Assembly: GCF_001280595.1 (NCBI RefSeq)
Contig: NZ_LITU01000070.1
Span: 239,150-303,149 of the forward strand
Length of the DNA stretch: 64,000 bases
Direction: 5' to 3'
Origin: Paenibacillus xylanivorans
GTDB lineage: Bacteria; Bacillota; Bacilli; Paenibacillales; Paenibacillaceae
How positions within the stretch are numbered: the first letter of the stretch is position 1; every line of letters begins with the position of its first letter. Position numbers and translations under genes: made by a program. This document shows positions 26,063-34,990 of the stretch, in pieces. The notes under the pieces are model-generated. The model worked only from the letters and a program-made list of their open reading frames with translations, was not told where the DNA came from and searched no databases.

Positions 26063-26557
26063 ATGTTATTTTATTTTATAGCACTGCTGGTTACCTTGGT
26101 TGATCAGGGAACCAAGATGGCGGTGAGGATGTATATGGAAGTTGGCGACACAATGAGACTTGGCGATTCGGGAATGCAGCTGCAGCATTATGAGAACAGC
26201 GGAATGGCCGGCAGCCTTTTTCAAGGCAATGCGCGTCTGTTCGGCGTGGTCGCCATTCTGTTCGTGGCGGGCATGATGTATTATCGGAGAAAAGGTGAAA
26301 TTCGCGGTTTCTGGATGCAGGCCGGTGCCGGCTTCATGGTCGGTGGTGCCTTGGGTAATGCAGTTGATCGCTTTGTCTACGCACGCGTAACGGATTTTCT
26401 CGTATTTCCATCGGGACGCGGTATTCTCAATTTGGCGGATGTCGCGATAAACGTTGGTGTGGTAATGCTGGTCATCGGCATGCTAATCCGTGCATTTCAG
26501 AGTTACCGAGCCAAGCGTTTACGTAATGCTTTGCCGAAAATCGAGCGTTCACAATAA
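26063..26557 (+). CDS. Signal peptidase II (LspA) paralogue
   Basis: A 164-residue membrane protease of the LspA family, which removes lipoprotein signal peptides. Four hydrophobic segments are seen. The catalytic aspartates are in GNAVDRFVYARVTDFL (Asp111) and LNLADVAIN (Asp126). The usual NxGAAFS block is altered to ENSGMAGSLF, and the protein carries a basic tail (KRLRNALPKIERSQ). It stands alone, not in the normal lspA-rluD-pyr context, so it is probably an accessory copy. CAGGAGG precedes the ATG. Confidence 0.85.
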   Translation: MLFYFIALLVTLVDQGTKMAVRMYMEVGDTMRLGDSGMQLQHYENSGMAGSLFQGNARLFGVVAILFVAGMMYYRRKGEIRGFWMQAGAGFMVGGALGNAVDRFVYARVTDFLVFPSGRGILNLADVAINVGVVMLVIGMLIRAFQSYRAKRLRNALPKIERSQ

Positions 26558-26602
26558 GGCAACCACAACTCCGTTGTAGGCCAGTATAAGTGAATAAATA
26601 AG

Positions 26603-26633
26603 AGACATTGGACATTCTCCGATGTCTTTTTTT
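26603..26633 (+). terminator. Terminator after LspA paralogue
   Basis: AGACATTGGA and TCCGATGTCT pair with one mismatch, followed by seven T. Confidence 0.85.
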
Positions 26634-26682
26634 GTTATGCCGATGATCCGATTCGCGGTCAGCGATCTTGTTTCAATTTTAT

Positions 26683-26696
26683 CGAAACCGTTTTAG
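26683..26696. promoter_or_regulatory. cre-like site upstream of sugar ABC operon
   Basis: CGAAACCGTTTTAG matches the CcpA consensus at about 11 of 14 positions, 120 bases before the binding-protein gene. Confidence 0.4.
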
Positions 26697-26817
26697 GAAT
26701 AATAGAGCCCGATATAGTCAACGCTCATAGTAGGAATCTCTGGAAGGATTAACCACATGGTTATTTCACCAGTTTAATGGGTAAATCTTAACGTATATAA
26801 GCTGAGGGAGGTACAAC

Positions 26818-28056
26818 ATGAGAACATCGCTTACCAAGGCACTCGGGATAATGCTGCTTTGTGGAATAACGGCTGTACTGCTGTCTTCCTGCACCAGCGG
26901 GAATAAAGCCAACGGCAAAGTGCAGATTGAATTTTTTCAGAACAAACCCGAAGCCAAAGGAACCTTTGATGAGTTAATCAAAACATTTAACGCCGAACAC
27001 TCCGATATTCAGGTCACTCAGGTGAATCCACCAGATGCGGAGACGGTGCTGAAGACACGTGTGGTGAAGAACGATGTGCCAGACATTATGGCGATGGGGG
27101 CAACTGATACCTATTCCATTCTTGCACAGAGTGATATTTTCGCCGATCTGACCGACAGTCCACTGTTGAAAACGATCGATCCCAACTACATACAGATGCT
27201 GAAGGATGTCACGGGCATGGATGAAGTGACAGGTGTTCCTTACGCAACAAATGCAAACGGAATCATGTACAACAAAACGTTGTTTAAGGAAATGGGCCTG
27301 GATGTACCCAAAACCTGGGACGAGCTGATTGCTACAGCCCAAAAAATTAAGGATGCAGGTAAAATTCCGTTTTACTTCACATACAAGGATGACTGGCAGA
27401 CGAATCTGCCGTTCAATGCACTAGGACCTAACTTGGTTGGTATTGATTTCTATCTGGAGCGTCGCGAGAACAAGGTGACCTTCAAGGAGAAATACCGCGA
27501 GGTCGCGGAGAAGCAGTTGGAACTGATGAATTACGGTCACGGCGACAACTTCGGTAAAGCATATTCCGATGGTAACCGTGCCTTTGCCAATGGCGAAGCT
27601 TATATGTACATCCAGGGTACCTGGGCGATCTCCGAGATTCGCAAAGCGAACCCGAATGTGGACATTGGTTTCTTCCCATTCCCGACAGGCAATGATCCGA
27701 GCCAGATTAAGCTGGTGAACGGAATCGACTCCCTGTTTACCATTGCAGCGAATACGCCGAATAAAGAGCAGGCCGAGCAGTTCATCGCGTTTCTGCTAGA
27801 GCCTGAAAATATAGGTAAATACATTGAGGAACAGACGCTGTTCTCAGCGGTGGAAGGTGTAAAACAAGATGATCCTGCTGTACAGGAACTGACACCTTAC
27901 ATTGAACAGGGCAAGGTTATCGACTTCGCCGATCACTATATTCCGGCTGCGGTGCAGCTGAATTCCATCGTACAGTCCTTTTTGCAGAACAAGAACATCG
28001 ACAACTATCTGGATACACTCGACAAAGAATGGGACAAGGTAGCGAATCGGCGATAA
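26818..28056 (+). CDS. ABC transporter sugar-binding lipoprotein
   Basis: A 412-residue family 1 solute-binding protein. The signal peptide ends in the lipobox LLSSC. Typical blocks are QIEFFQNKPEAKGTFDELI at the start, VPYATNANGIMYNKTLF in the middle and EAYMYIQGTWAISEIRK before the second lobe. The ATG follows GAGGGAGG. First gene of a three-gene operon with two permeases; no hydrolase or ATPase gene accompanies it, so the sugar cannot be named. Confidence 0.9.
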   Translation: MRTSLTKALGIMLLCGITAVLLSSCTSGNKANGKVQIEFFQNKPEAKGTFDELIKTFNAEHSDIQVTQVNPPDAETVLKTRVVKNDVPDIMAMGATDTYSILAQSDIFADLTDSPLLKTIDPNYIQMLKDVTGMDEVTGVPYATNANGIMYNKTLFKEMGLDVPKTWDELIATAQKIKDAGKIPFYFTYKDDWQTNLPFNALGPNLVGIDFYLERRENKVTFKEKYREVAEKQLELMNYGHGDNFGKAYSDGNRAFANGEAYMYIQGTWAISEIRKANPNVDIGFFPFPTGNDPSQIKLVNGIDSLFTIAANTPNKEQAEQFIAFLLEPENIGKYIEEQTLFSAVEGVKQDDPAVQELTPYIEQGKVIDFADHYIPAAVQLNSIVQSFLQNKNIDNYLDTLDKEWDKVANRR

Positions 28057-28081
28057 CGCCTTGTCCGAAGGAGGATGGAGT

Positions 28082-28948
28082 ATGAACAAGCGCATCGCGC
28101 CCTATTACTGGATGACGGTTCCGGCGGTAATATTGTTCTTTGTATTTATGACACTGCCGGCCCTTCAGGGGATCTATTATTCATTTACGAACTACAACGG
28201 ATTCGGACAAGGTTATGATTTTGTTGGATTCAAAAACTATTTCAATCTGTTTCAGGATGACAATGTAGGTAACGCCTACTGGTTTACCTTCAAGTTTGCG
28301 ATCGTTGTAACGATCCTGACGAATATTCTGAGCCTGCTCATTGCACTCGGGCTGAATGCCAAGATCAAGATCCGCAACTTTTTCCGGGGCATCTATTTCC
28401 TCCCGAATATCCTGAGTGTATTGATCGTAGGTTACATATTTAACTACCTGTTCTCTAACGTATTTCCGATCTGGGGGCAAAACCTGGGGATTAACGCCCT
28501 ATCCACCAACATTTTGGGCAGCGAAAGCCTCGCATGGATCGGGATCGTGATTGTGGCAGTGTGGCAATCAGTTGCGTTGAATACGATTCTGTATCTGGCG
28601 GGATTGCAAACGATCCCTACGACATTATATGAAGCATCAAATCTGGACGGCGCCGGTAAATGGCGTGAATTCTGGAGCATTACGTTTCCACTTATTGCCC
28701 CGTTCTTCACGATTAACATGGTGCTGGCGATGAAAAACTCACTGATGGTCTTCGACCAGATCGTGGCCTTGACCAATGGTGGACCAGGACGGGCAACACA
28801 GTCCATCTCCCATCTGATCTACACGGGTGGGTTTGAAGGCGGCGAATATGCGTATCAATCTGCGAACTCGGTTATCTATTTCATCGTTATCGCGGTGATT
28901 TCGATTCTGCAAATCCGGTTCCTGCAAAGAAGGGAGACGGATCTGTAA
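28082..28948 (+). CDS. ABC transporter permease, carbohydrate type (MalF-like)
   Basis: A 288-residue protein with six hydrophobic segments and the contact loop YEASNLDGAGKWREFWSITFP. The ATG at 28082 is seven bases after GGAGG; an in-frame TTG at 28061 is less likely. Its stop overlaps the next start by one base (TAATG). Works with the binding protein upstream and needs a shared ATPase. Confidence 0.9.
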   Translation: MNKRIAPYYWMTVPAVILFFVFMTLPALQGIYYSFTNYNGFGQGYDFVGFKNYFNLFQDDNVGNAYWFTFKFAIVVTILTNILSLLIALGLNAKIKIRNFFRGIYFLPNILSVLIVGYIFNYLFSNVFPIWGQNLGINALSTNILGSESLAWIGIVIVAVWQSVALNTILYLAGLQTIPTTLYEASNLDGAGKWREFWSITFPLIAPFFTINMVLAMKNSLMVFDQIVALTNGGPGRATQSISHLIYTGGFEGGEYAYQSANSVIYFIVIAVISILQIRFLQRRETDL

Positions 28949-29775
28949 TGAGAAGCCGTTTACGTACCAACTGGCCCGTTATGTTGTTGATTATTCTGGG
29001 TACTTTGTTCATTCTGTTCCCTTTATATATGACGGTTACGATCGCATTGAAAAATCCGGAGCAAATGGCCCAATCGGTATTTGCCATTCCGACAACGCTT
29101 CACTGGGAGAACTTTGCAAGTGCAATCGACATGACAAACTTCTTCCAATCGTTCCGTAACAGTGCGATTGTTACTGCGTCAACAGTCATCCTGACCTTGC
29201 TCAGTAACTCCATGGTCGCTTACGCCATTGCGCGGAATATGGAGAAACGAAAGTTTTTCAAAGGGCTGTACTACTACTTCGTCAGCGCGATGTTCATTCC
29301 GTTTCCAATCATCATGCTGCCGATTGTTAAGCTGACTGCATCACTGGAAATGACCAATCTGCTGGGTCTTATCCTGCTGCATACGGTGTATGGCCTCGCC
29401 TTTAACGTATTTGTGTATGTGGGTTACATTCGGTCCATTCCGGTAGCGCTGGAGGAAGCGGCCTTCGTAGATGGAGCGACAACCTGGGGCACGTTCTGGA
29501 AAATCATTTTCCCATTGATGGCGCCGATCAGTGCCACAGTTGGTATCCTGACCTGTCTGTCCACTTACAATGACTTCCTGTTGCCACTCATTATTATTAG
29601 TGATCCGGCACAATACACACTACCGCTGGTACAGTATGTGTTCCAAGGTCAATTCAATACCGACTTTAACCTGGCGTTTGCGTCGTACCTGCTGGCGTTG
29701 CTGCCGATGATTATCATTTATCTGTTTGCACAGAAGTGGATCATCAATGGCGTAACACAAGGTTCGGTAAAATAA
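28948..29775 (+). CDS. ABC transporter permease, carbohydrate type (MalG-like)
   Basis: A 275-residue membrane protein, partner of the preceding permease. The contact loop reads EEAAFVDGATTWGTFWKIIFP, seen as EEAAFVDGATTW, and the C-terminus ends IINGVTQGSVK, characteristic of MalG-type subunits. Its start overlaps the upstream stop, so translation is coupled. Followed directly by a terminator that closes the operon. Confidence 0.92.
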   Translation: MRSRLRTNWPVMLLIILGTLFILFPLYMTVTIALKNPEQMAQSVFAIPTTLHWENFASAIDMTNFFQSFRNSAIVTASTVILTLLSNSMVAYAIARNMEKRKFFKGLYYYFVSAMFIPFPIIMLPIVKLTASLEMTNLLGLILLHTVYGLAFNVFVYVGYIRSIPVALEEAAFVDGATTWGTFWKIIFPLMAPISATVGILTCLSTYNDFLLPLIIISDPAQYTLPLVQYVFQGQFNTDFNLAFASYLLALLPMIIIYLFAQKWIINGVTQGSVK

Positions 29776-29785
29776 TAAAGAAGAG

Positions 29786-29813
29786 GTTGGGCTCATGGAG
29801 CCCGCCTTTTTTT
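29786..29813 (+). terminator. Terminator closing the second sugar ABC operon
   Basis: GGGCTC-ATG-GAGCCC stem (29789-29803) extended by flanking pairs, followed by seven T. Confidence 0.85.
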
Positions 29814-29862
29814 GTTTTTATGACTCTTTTGCCTGCTTGGACAAGACGATAGATTTAAGTGA

Positions 29863-29891
29863 TTGATTAACAAAGGGAACTGTGCTATTTT
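29863..29891 (+). promoter_or_regulatory. Sigma-A promoter for the sensor-regulator pair
   Basis: TTGATT and TATTTT separated by 17 bases, about 170 bases before the histidine kinase start. Confidence 0.5.
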
Positions 29892-29947
29892 TTAGTCGTT
29901 AGTTTAATCGATAAACAAAGATCGGTGAAGAGAATGATAATTCATTT

Positions 29948-29961
29948 TGTAAACGCTTTAA
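29948..29961. promoter_or_regulatory. cre-like site upstream of the YesM-like kinase
   Basis: TGTAAACGCTTTAA matches the CcpA consensus at all but one position. Lying downstream of the predicted promoter, it would act as a roadblock. Confidence 0.55.
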
Positions 29962-30060
29962 TTATTGGCGATGCTGAATTTGGCATAGCTTGTACTCCAT
30001 CGTCATCCAGCTTTAGATTCGGGTGGCGATTTCTTTTACATACGGGGAGGAGGATGGGGC

Positions 30061-31851
30061 TTGCGGGGGAAAATGGGCAGGTGGAATTCATTACGCAATC
30101 AGATCTTTGTTGGTTTTGTACTCGTGATGCTGATGGTCTTGTTCATTGCAGGCATTGTCGCCTATGATCGGGTATCCGGTCTGCTGAAGACCAATGCGGA
30201 GAAGCATATTCATCAGACGGCTGTTCAGGCCAATGGCAGATTGGATGCCCTTATTTCACAGGTGAACTCCCTGACAGCCCAAGTGGCGGATGACCCTTAC
30301 GTACAGCGTTTACTGAGTAATGAAAAAGGCGGAGAGTCGGCTACATTCAATCAGCGTCAGGCCCTCCTACAGATTGTGGGCAGCTATCAATCCTTTATGA
30401 ATGGTGTGCAGAGCATGGAAATCTACACCACCAACTACAGCCGGATTTTCCCTATGGATGACCGCTCCCTGGATGGGCGTCTGGACCGGAACTGGATTAC
30501 GGAAGCGGACAAGGAAAAAGGAAGGCTGATATGGACTGGCCCCGATCCGGAAGATCCCGGCGTGATTATGGCTATTCGGCGTGTCAGCTTGTTGGACCGG
30601 GCCTTTGAACATGGAGGCTACGTTGTAGTGCGGATGCAGCGCAGTTTCTTTCAGTTGAATGATCTGGATGATGCGGACGATACGCTGGACTCGATTCTGT
30701 TGGTGGATACCAATGGGAGCGTTGTGACTTCCAATCTGGAAGCAGACCTGAATGTGGAGACATTGCTGAGCAGTGATCGCTCCATCGTTCAGACCCGGGA
30801 TGAGCCCTATATCGTGGTCAGACAGCATTCCGAAATTACGGGGTGGACCCTCGCTGTCCTTACTCCTGTGAGTGAAACAACGGAGGGAGTGTCCATCCTT
30901 CGAACGGCGCTGCTCATATCCGGATTATTTGGCGTCGTGTTGTTTCTAATCATGTCCTTCCTCTTGTCGACCATGATTACACGTCCGATCAGGCGACTGA
31001 TGAGGGCCATGCGCAGTGCGCGTCCGGGAGCAATGGAGCCCAATATTATGGTGAGTTCAACAATGGAGATACATAAGCTTAATGAAGTATACAATCAGAT
31101 GGTATATCGACTGAACGAGTTGACGCAGGAGGTGTATGAGAAGGAAATTATGCAGTCCCGAACAGAACTAAAGGCGCTTCAGTCGCAGATCAATCCCCAT
31201 TTTCTGTTCAACACGCTGGAGGCGTTCTATTGGTCACTTGAGGACAAAGGAGATGAGGAGATGGCACGTATGGTTGTCGCGATGTCCCGATTATTTCGCT
31301 ATATCATCTCCAGTCCGAACAAGAACGAATGGGTTACGCTTGCCGATGAATTGGAACACGCCGAACGTTATCTTCGAATCATGGAGATGAGACTTGGCGA
31401 AAGATTGACATGGGAAATTCAATTGAGTGATAGCATGCGGACGGTGAAAATCCCCAAGCTGCTCATCCAGCCGTTGGTGGAAAACGCCATTCTTCACGGA
31501 GTGGAGAGCAGAATCGGACCAGGAAAGGTAAGTGTTCGCGTCGATGCCTCGACAAAGGAGGGGCTTGTTCACATTGAAGTTCGGGATGACGGGCCCGGAA
31601 TGAATGATCAAAGGCTTCAATCTGTCGTTCACGCATTGAATGGGGGCCCTGCAGTTTCTGACAAGGGAACAGGCGTGGGTCTGATTAATGTCGATCGTCG
31701 GCTTAAGCTCTATTTTGGCAATCAGCTCGGTAAAGCTTGCGGGTTGTCTGTGAAAAGTGAACCTGATGAAGGAACCATTATTAGCTTTGATATTCCGAAG
31801 GATACGGAGGGCGCATATGATTCATGGCAAAACGATTCTAATCGTCGATGA
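30061..31851 (+). CDS. Sensor histidine kinase, YesM/LytS type
   Basis: A membrane sensor of about 596 residues. TM1 (IFVGFVLVMLMVLFIAGIVA), a large extracellular sensor region (about 45-285), TM2 (LLISGLFGVVLFLIMSFLL), a HAMP-like segment (ITRPIRRLMRAM), then the His-kinase domain with LQSQINPHFLFNTLE carrying the phospho-acceptor His, and an ATPase domain with LVENAILHGVE and GTGVGLINV. The start is TTG at 30061 after GGGAGGAGG; an ATG at 30073 is an alternative. It overlaps the response regulator gene by 35 bases. Such kinases usually sense extracellular sugars and switch on the adjacent ABC importer. Confidence 0.92.
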   Translation: MRGKMGRWNSLRNQIFVGFVLVMLMVLFIAGIVAYDRVSGLLKTNAEKHIHQTAVQANGRLDALISQVNSLTAQVADDPYVQRLLSNEKGGESATFNQRQALLQIVGSYQSFMNGVQSMEIYTTNYSRIFPMDDRSLDGRLDRNWITEADKEKGRLIWTGPDPEDPGVIMAIRRVSLLDRAFEHGGYVVVRMQRSFFQLNDLDDADDTLDSILLVDTNGSVVTSNLEADLNVETLLSSDRSIVQTRDEPYIVVRQHSEITGWTLAVLTPVSETTEGVSILRTALLISGLFGVVLFLIMSFLLSTMITRPIRRLMRAMRSARPGAMEPNIMVSSTMEIHKLNEVYNQMVYRLNELTQEVYEKEIMQSRTELKALQSQINPHFLFNTLEAFYWSLEDKGDEEMARMVVAMSRLFRYIISSPNKNEWVTLADELEHAERYLRIMEMRLGERLTWEIQLSDSMRTVKIPKLLIQPLVENAILHGVESRIGPGKVSVRVDASTKEGLVHIEVRDDGPGMNDQRLQSVVHALNGGPAVSDKGTGVGLINVDRRLKLYFGNQLGKACGLSVKSEPDEGTIISFDIPKDTEGAYDSWQNDSNRR

Positions 31852-32611
31852 TGAGCCGCGCACAAGAGAGGGCATCCGCAAGACGTTGGAAGGCTGGTCG
31901 GCTGGGCGGAATGAGATCAGAACGGCAGCTAGTGGAGTTGAGGCAGCCGAATGGCTCAAGGAGCAGTCAGCGGACCTGCTGATTACAGACGTTCGAATGC
32001 CGGAGTTCTCCGGCCTGTCTCTGGTTGAAGCGGTACAGGATTATCCGAGCAAGCCTGTCGTACTGATCATGTCCGGACATGCCGATTTTCAATATGCCCA
32101 GCAGGCCATCAAGCTCGGCGTGGTGGATTATCTGCTTAAACCGATTGAGAAGGAGCAGCTAATCCAGACGGTTGAGAAAGCCTTGGAACTTGGTGAACAG
32201 CAACGGCGCATTCAAACGATGCAGAAGCTCGTTGATCCCAAGCTTCTCGACGCCAGGGAGCGAGGAGATCAGCGACTTAATCCCCAGATCAGCGAAGCTA
32301 TTGCTTACGTGGAAGTCCATCTGGGTGAGCCTGTCACCATGAGGGAAATCGCTGAGCTTTTGCATTTGAACTCAAGTTATTTTAGCGTGCTGTTCAAGGA
32401 GCAAATGGGGATCAATTTCAGTGAATATCTGACCCGCAAACGTGTTCAGCGAGCCAAGGAATTGCTCGTCCAGACCGCCATGCCTATCTCGGAGATCGCC
32501 GAGCAGGTGGGGTATCAGACGGATAAATATTTTATTAAAGTGTTTAAGAGCCTCGAAGCAATCAGCCCAAGCAAATATCGTCATTCCATTACCACTCAAG
32601 AGAATAAATAA
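31817..32611 (+). CDS. Response regulator, AraC/YesN type
   Basis: A 264-residue protein. Receiver domain ILIVDDEPRTREGI with phospho-acceptor Asp in LLITDVRMPEFSG, conserved Ser/Lys in LIMSGHADF and YLLKPI. After a short linker comes an AraC-type double helix-turn-helix (about 165-258), with MREIAELLHLNSSYFSVLFK and ISEIAEQVGYQTDKYFIKVF. ATG at 31817 follows ACGGAGGG. It pairs with the overlapping YesM-like kinase and probably activates the downstream sugar ABC operon (32729-35878). Confidence 0.93.
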   Translation: MIHGKTILIVDDEPRTREGIRKTLEGWSAGRNEIRTAASGVEAAEWLKEQSADLLITDVRMPEFSGLSLVEAVQDYPSKPVVLIMSGHADFQYAQQAIKLGVVDYLLKPIEKEQLIQTVEKALELGEQQRRIQTMQKLVDPKLLDARERGDQRLNPQISEAIAYVEVHLGEPVTMREIAELLHLNSSYFSVLFKEQMGINFSEYLTRKRVQRAKELLVQTAMPISEIAEQVGYQTDKYFIKVFKSLEAISPSKYRHSITTQENK

Positions 32612-32681
32612 CCATAAAATAGTGGAGTTTTTCCAAATCATCCTGGTCTTATGGGGTTAATGTACCCGTGCTAGAATTTAA

Positions 32682-32695
32682 TTAAAGCGGTTACA
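32682..32695. promoter_or_regulatory. cre-like site upstream of third sugar ABC operon
   Basis: TTAAAGCGGTTACA matches the CcpA consensus at all but one position, 34 bases before the binding-protein start and just after a TAGAAT -10-like box. Confidence 0.55.
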
Positions 32696-32728
32696 TAAAC
32701 CGAAAAACGAATACAGGGGGTTGGGAAA

Positions 32729-34048
32729 ATGAATAAAAAGCCCATAGCAATGCTTCTGACATTGATGCTTATCCTCACCATATTTTTAACCGGATGCAGC
32801 AATTCGGATTCCGATGGAAAGGGTGAAGCAAGCGGCAGCGGGTCCGACGGAAAGGTGACCCTCAAGTTTATGCACCTCTGGCCAGCGGGCAGTTCCGCAC
32901 AGCAGAACAAGCTGGTTAACGACATCATCAAGCAATATCAGACCGATCACCCGAACGTGACCATTAAGCAGGAAGTGCTGGAGAATGAGCAATATAAAAA
33001 CAAGCTTAAAATTTTATCAGCTTCCAATGAACTTCCTGATGTAGGGGTAACCTGGGCTGCGGGATTTCTAGAGCCTTACGTAAAGGGAGACCTGTTTGCG
33101 CCGGTGGATGACCTTCTGAGTGGTTCACTTGAAGGCAAGTTCATTGCCGGAACGACCGAAGCATATGCCGTAGAGGGCAAAACTTACGCCCTCCCGATTG
33201 AGTTGAATATATCTCCGATTTACTACAATAAGGCCATTTTCGCCAAGTATAATCTGCAAACGCCAACAACGTATGATGAGTTCCTGAATGTGGTGAAAAC
33301 ACTGACAGATAATGGAGAGGTCCCCATCGCTCTTGGTAACAAGGATCGCTGGACCGGCTCGCTCTGGTATATGTATCTGGCGAATCGTCTGGGCGGAGAT
33401 GCACTGGAGAAGGCCATTCAGGGCACGGGCAAGTTTGACGACCCCGCTCTGATCGAGGCGGCTGCCGAAGTACAGAAGCTGGTGGACATGAACGCGTTCA
33501 ACAAGGGTTTCAACGGTTTGTCCAACGATGAAGGCAAATCGGAATTCATGAATGAGAAAGCGGCTATGTATCTGATGGGCACCTGGGAATTGCCGAACTA
33601 TACAACCAACCCGGATGTACCACAGGAGTTCAAGGATAAGATTGGATTTTTCAAATTCCCGACGATGGAGGGCGGCAAAAGCGATATTAACAGCTGGGTC
33701 GGCGGCCCGGGCGTAGGTTTGTTCGTCGCACAGAACTCCAAGGTGAAGGATGAAGCGCAGAAGTTCGTGCAATATTTCGTGGAAAAATGGGGGGAGAGCT
33801 CCGTAACTGAGGCGGGCGTCATTCCAGCAACGAAAGTGGATACTGCGGAAGTCCAACTGCCGCAGCTCTATACCGACCTGCTGAACGAATTGAATCAGGC
33901 CAGCAGCCTGACACTGTTCGCGGATGTCCAGATGAAACCAGCGGCGGCTCAGGTCCATCTGGACATGATTCAGGCCCTGTTCGGAAAAGCAGTGACTCCT
34001 GAGGAATTTGTGAAGAATCATCAGGCAGCCATTGATAAAGGAAATTAA
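32729..34048 (+). CDS. ABC transporter sugar-binding lipoprotein
   Basis: A 439-residue family 1 solute-binding protein. Signal peptide PIAMLLTLMLILTIFLTGC ends in a lipobox, followed by a Gly/Ser/Asp-rich linker. VTLKFMHLWPAGSSAQQNKL opens the first lobe; KAAMYLMGTWELPNY marks the second. AGGGGG precedes the ATG. Placed immediately after a YesMN-like sensor pair and before two permeases; the sugar is unknown, probably a plant-derived oligosaccharide. Confidence 0.9.
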   Translation: MNKKPIAMLLTLMLILTIFLTGCSNSDSDGKGEASGSGSDGKVTLKFMHLWPAGSSAQQNKLVNDIIKQYQTDHPNVTIKQEVLENEQYKNKLKILSASNELPDVGVTWAAGFLEPYVKGDLFAPVDDLLSGSLEGKFIAGTTEAYAVEGKTYALPIELNISPIYYNKAIFAKYNLQTPTTYDEFLNVVKTLTDNGEVPIALGNKDRWTGSLWYMYLANRLGGDALEKAIQGTGKFDDPALIEAAAEVQKLVDMNAFNKGFNGLSNDEGKSEFMNEKAAMYLMGTWELPNYTTNPDVPQEFKDKIGFFKFPTMEGGKSDINSWVGGPGVGLFVAQNSKVKDEAQKFVQYFVEKWGESSVTEAGVIPATKVDTAEVQLPQLYTDLLNELNQASSLTLFADVQMKPAAAQVHLDMIQALFGKAVTPEEFVKNHQAAIDKGN

Positions 34049-34078
34049 CGGTACAACGCACAAAGGGAGGATATTCTG

Positions 34079-34960
34079 ATGGACAAAGTCATGTCCAACC
34101 GTTTAGTCGCTGCGTTGTACGTGCTTCCCGCGCTGCTGCTGTTGTTGGTCCTGATCTATGTACCGATCGTACTGACCGGATATTACGGATTGATGCAGTG
34201 GGACGGGATCGGCGCAATGACCTTTATCGGTTTAGAAAATTACACGCGATTGCTTCACGATGCAACGTTCTGGCAGAGTGCCTATCATACTTTTTTGCTG
34301 GCGCTGTTCTCCGCACTGAGTCTAATCGGTTATCTTGCGATTGCACTTGTGCTGTCAGGCAAAATCAAGGGAGCCAACCTGTTTCGCAAAATATATCTTA
34401 TTCCGATGCTGCTGTCATCGGTGGCTATAGCCCAGCTATGGCTGAAGATTTATCATCCAAGCAATGGCGTGCTTAACTCTTTTCTGGAAGGAATCGGGAT
34501 TGCTAATCCGCCAGCATGGCTGGCGGAGCCATCGCTGGTGTTGTATGCGCTGTTCGTGCCGATCTTGTGGCAGTATGCCGGATTCTATATTCTGATTTAT
34601 TATGCTGCGCTCAAGAATATCCCGGAATCGCTGGTGGAAGCTGCCCGGATTGATGGAGCGAACCCCTGGCAGATTGCCTTTCGTATCAAGCTGCCCCTGA
34701 TCACGGAAGTGATTAAAGTGACGATTGTGCTGGCGGTCGTCGGCTCGCTGAAATACTTTGATCTGATCTATGTGATGACGGATGGTGGGCCGAATGGCTC
34801 CAGTGAAGTGATGGCTTCCTATATGTATCATCAGGCTTTCCGGGGATTTGACTTTGGTTATGGGAGTGCTGTCGGTTTCTTCCTGTTGGTCATCTGTTTG
34901 GTCGTCACCTGGCTGTTGCGGAAGGCTACGGCATCCAAGGACACCATTCAGTACTCTTGA
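34079..34960 (+). CDS. ABC transporter permease, carbohydrate type (MalF-like)
   Basis: A 293-residue protein with six hydrophobic segments starting ALYVLPALLLLLVLIYVP. The contact loop is VEAARIDGANPWQIAFRIKLP, seen as EAARIDGANPW and FRIKLPL. AAAGGGAGG precedes the ATG by eight bases. Part of the third sugar importer; no ATPase gene nearby. Confidence 0.92.
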   Translation: MDKVMSNRLVAALYVLPALLLLLVLIYVPIVLTGYYGLMQWDGIGAMTFIGLENYTRLLHDATFWQSAYHTFLLALFSALSLIGYLAIALVLSGKIKGANLFRKIYLIPMLLSSVAIAQLWLKIYHPSNGVLNSFLEGIGIANPPAWLAEPSLVLYALFVPILWQYAGFYILIYYAALKNIPESLVEAARIDGANPWQIAFRIKLPLITEVIKVTIVLAVVGSLKYFDLIYVMTDGGPNGSSEVMASYMYHQAFRGFDFGYGSAVGFFLLVICLVVTWLLRKATASKDTIQYS

Positions 34961-34990
34961 TACAAGTGAAATGAAAGGAGGTCCATCCCT

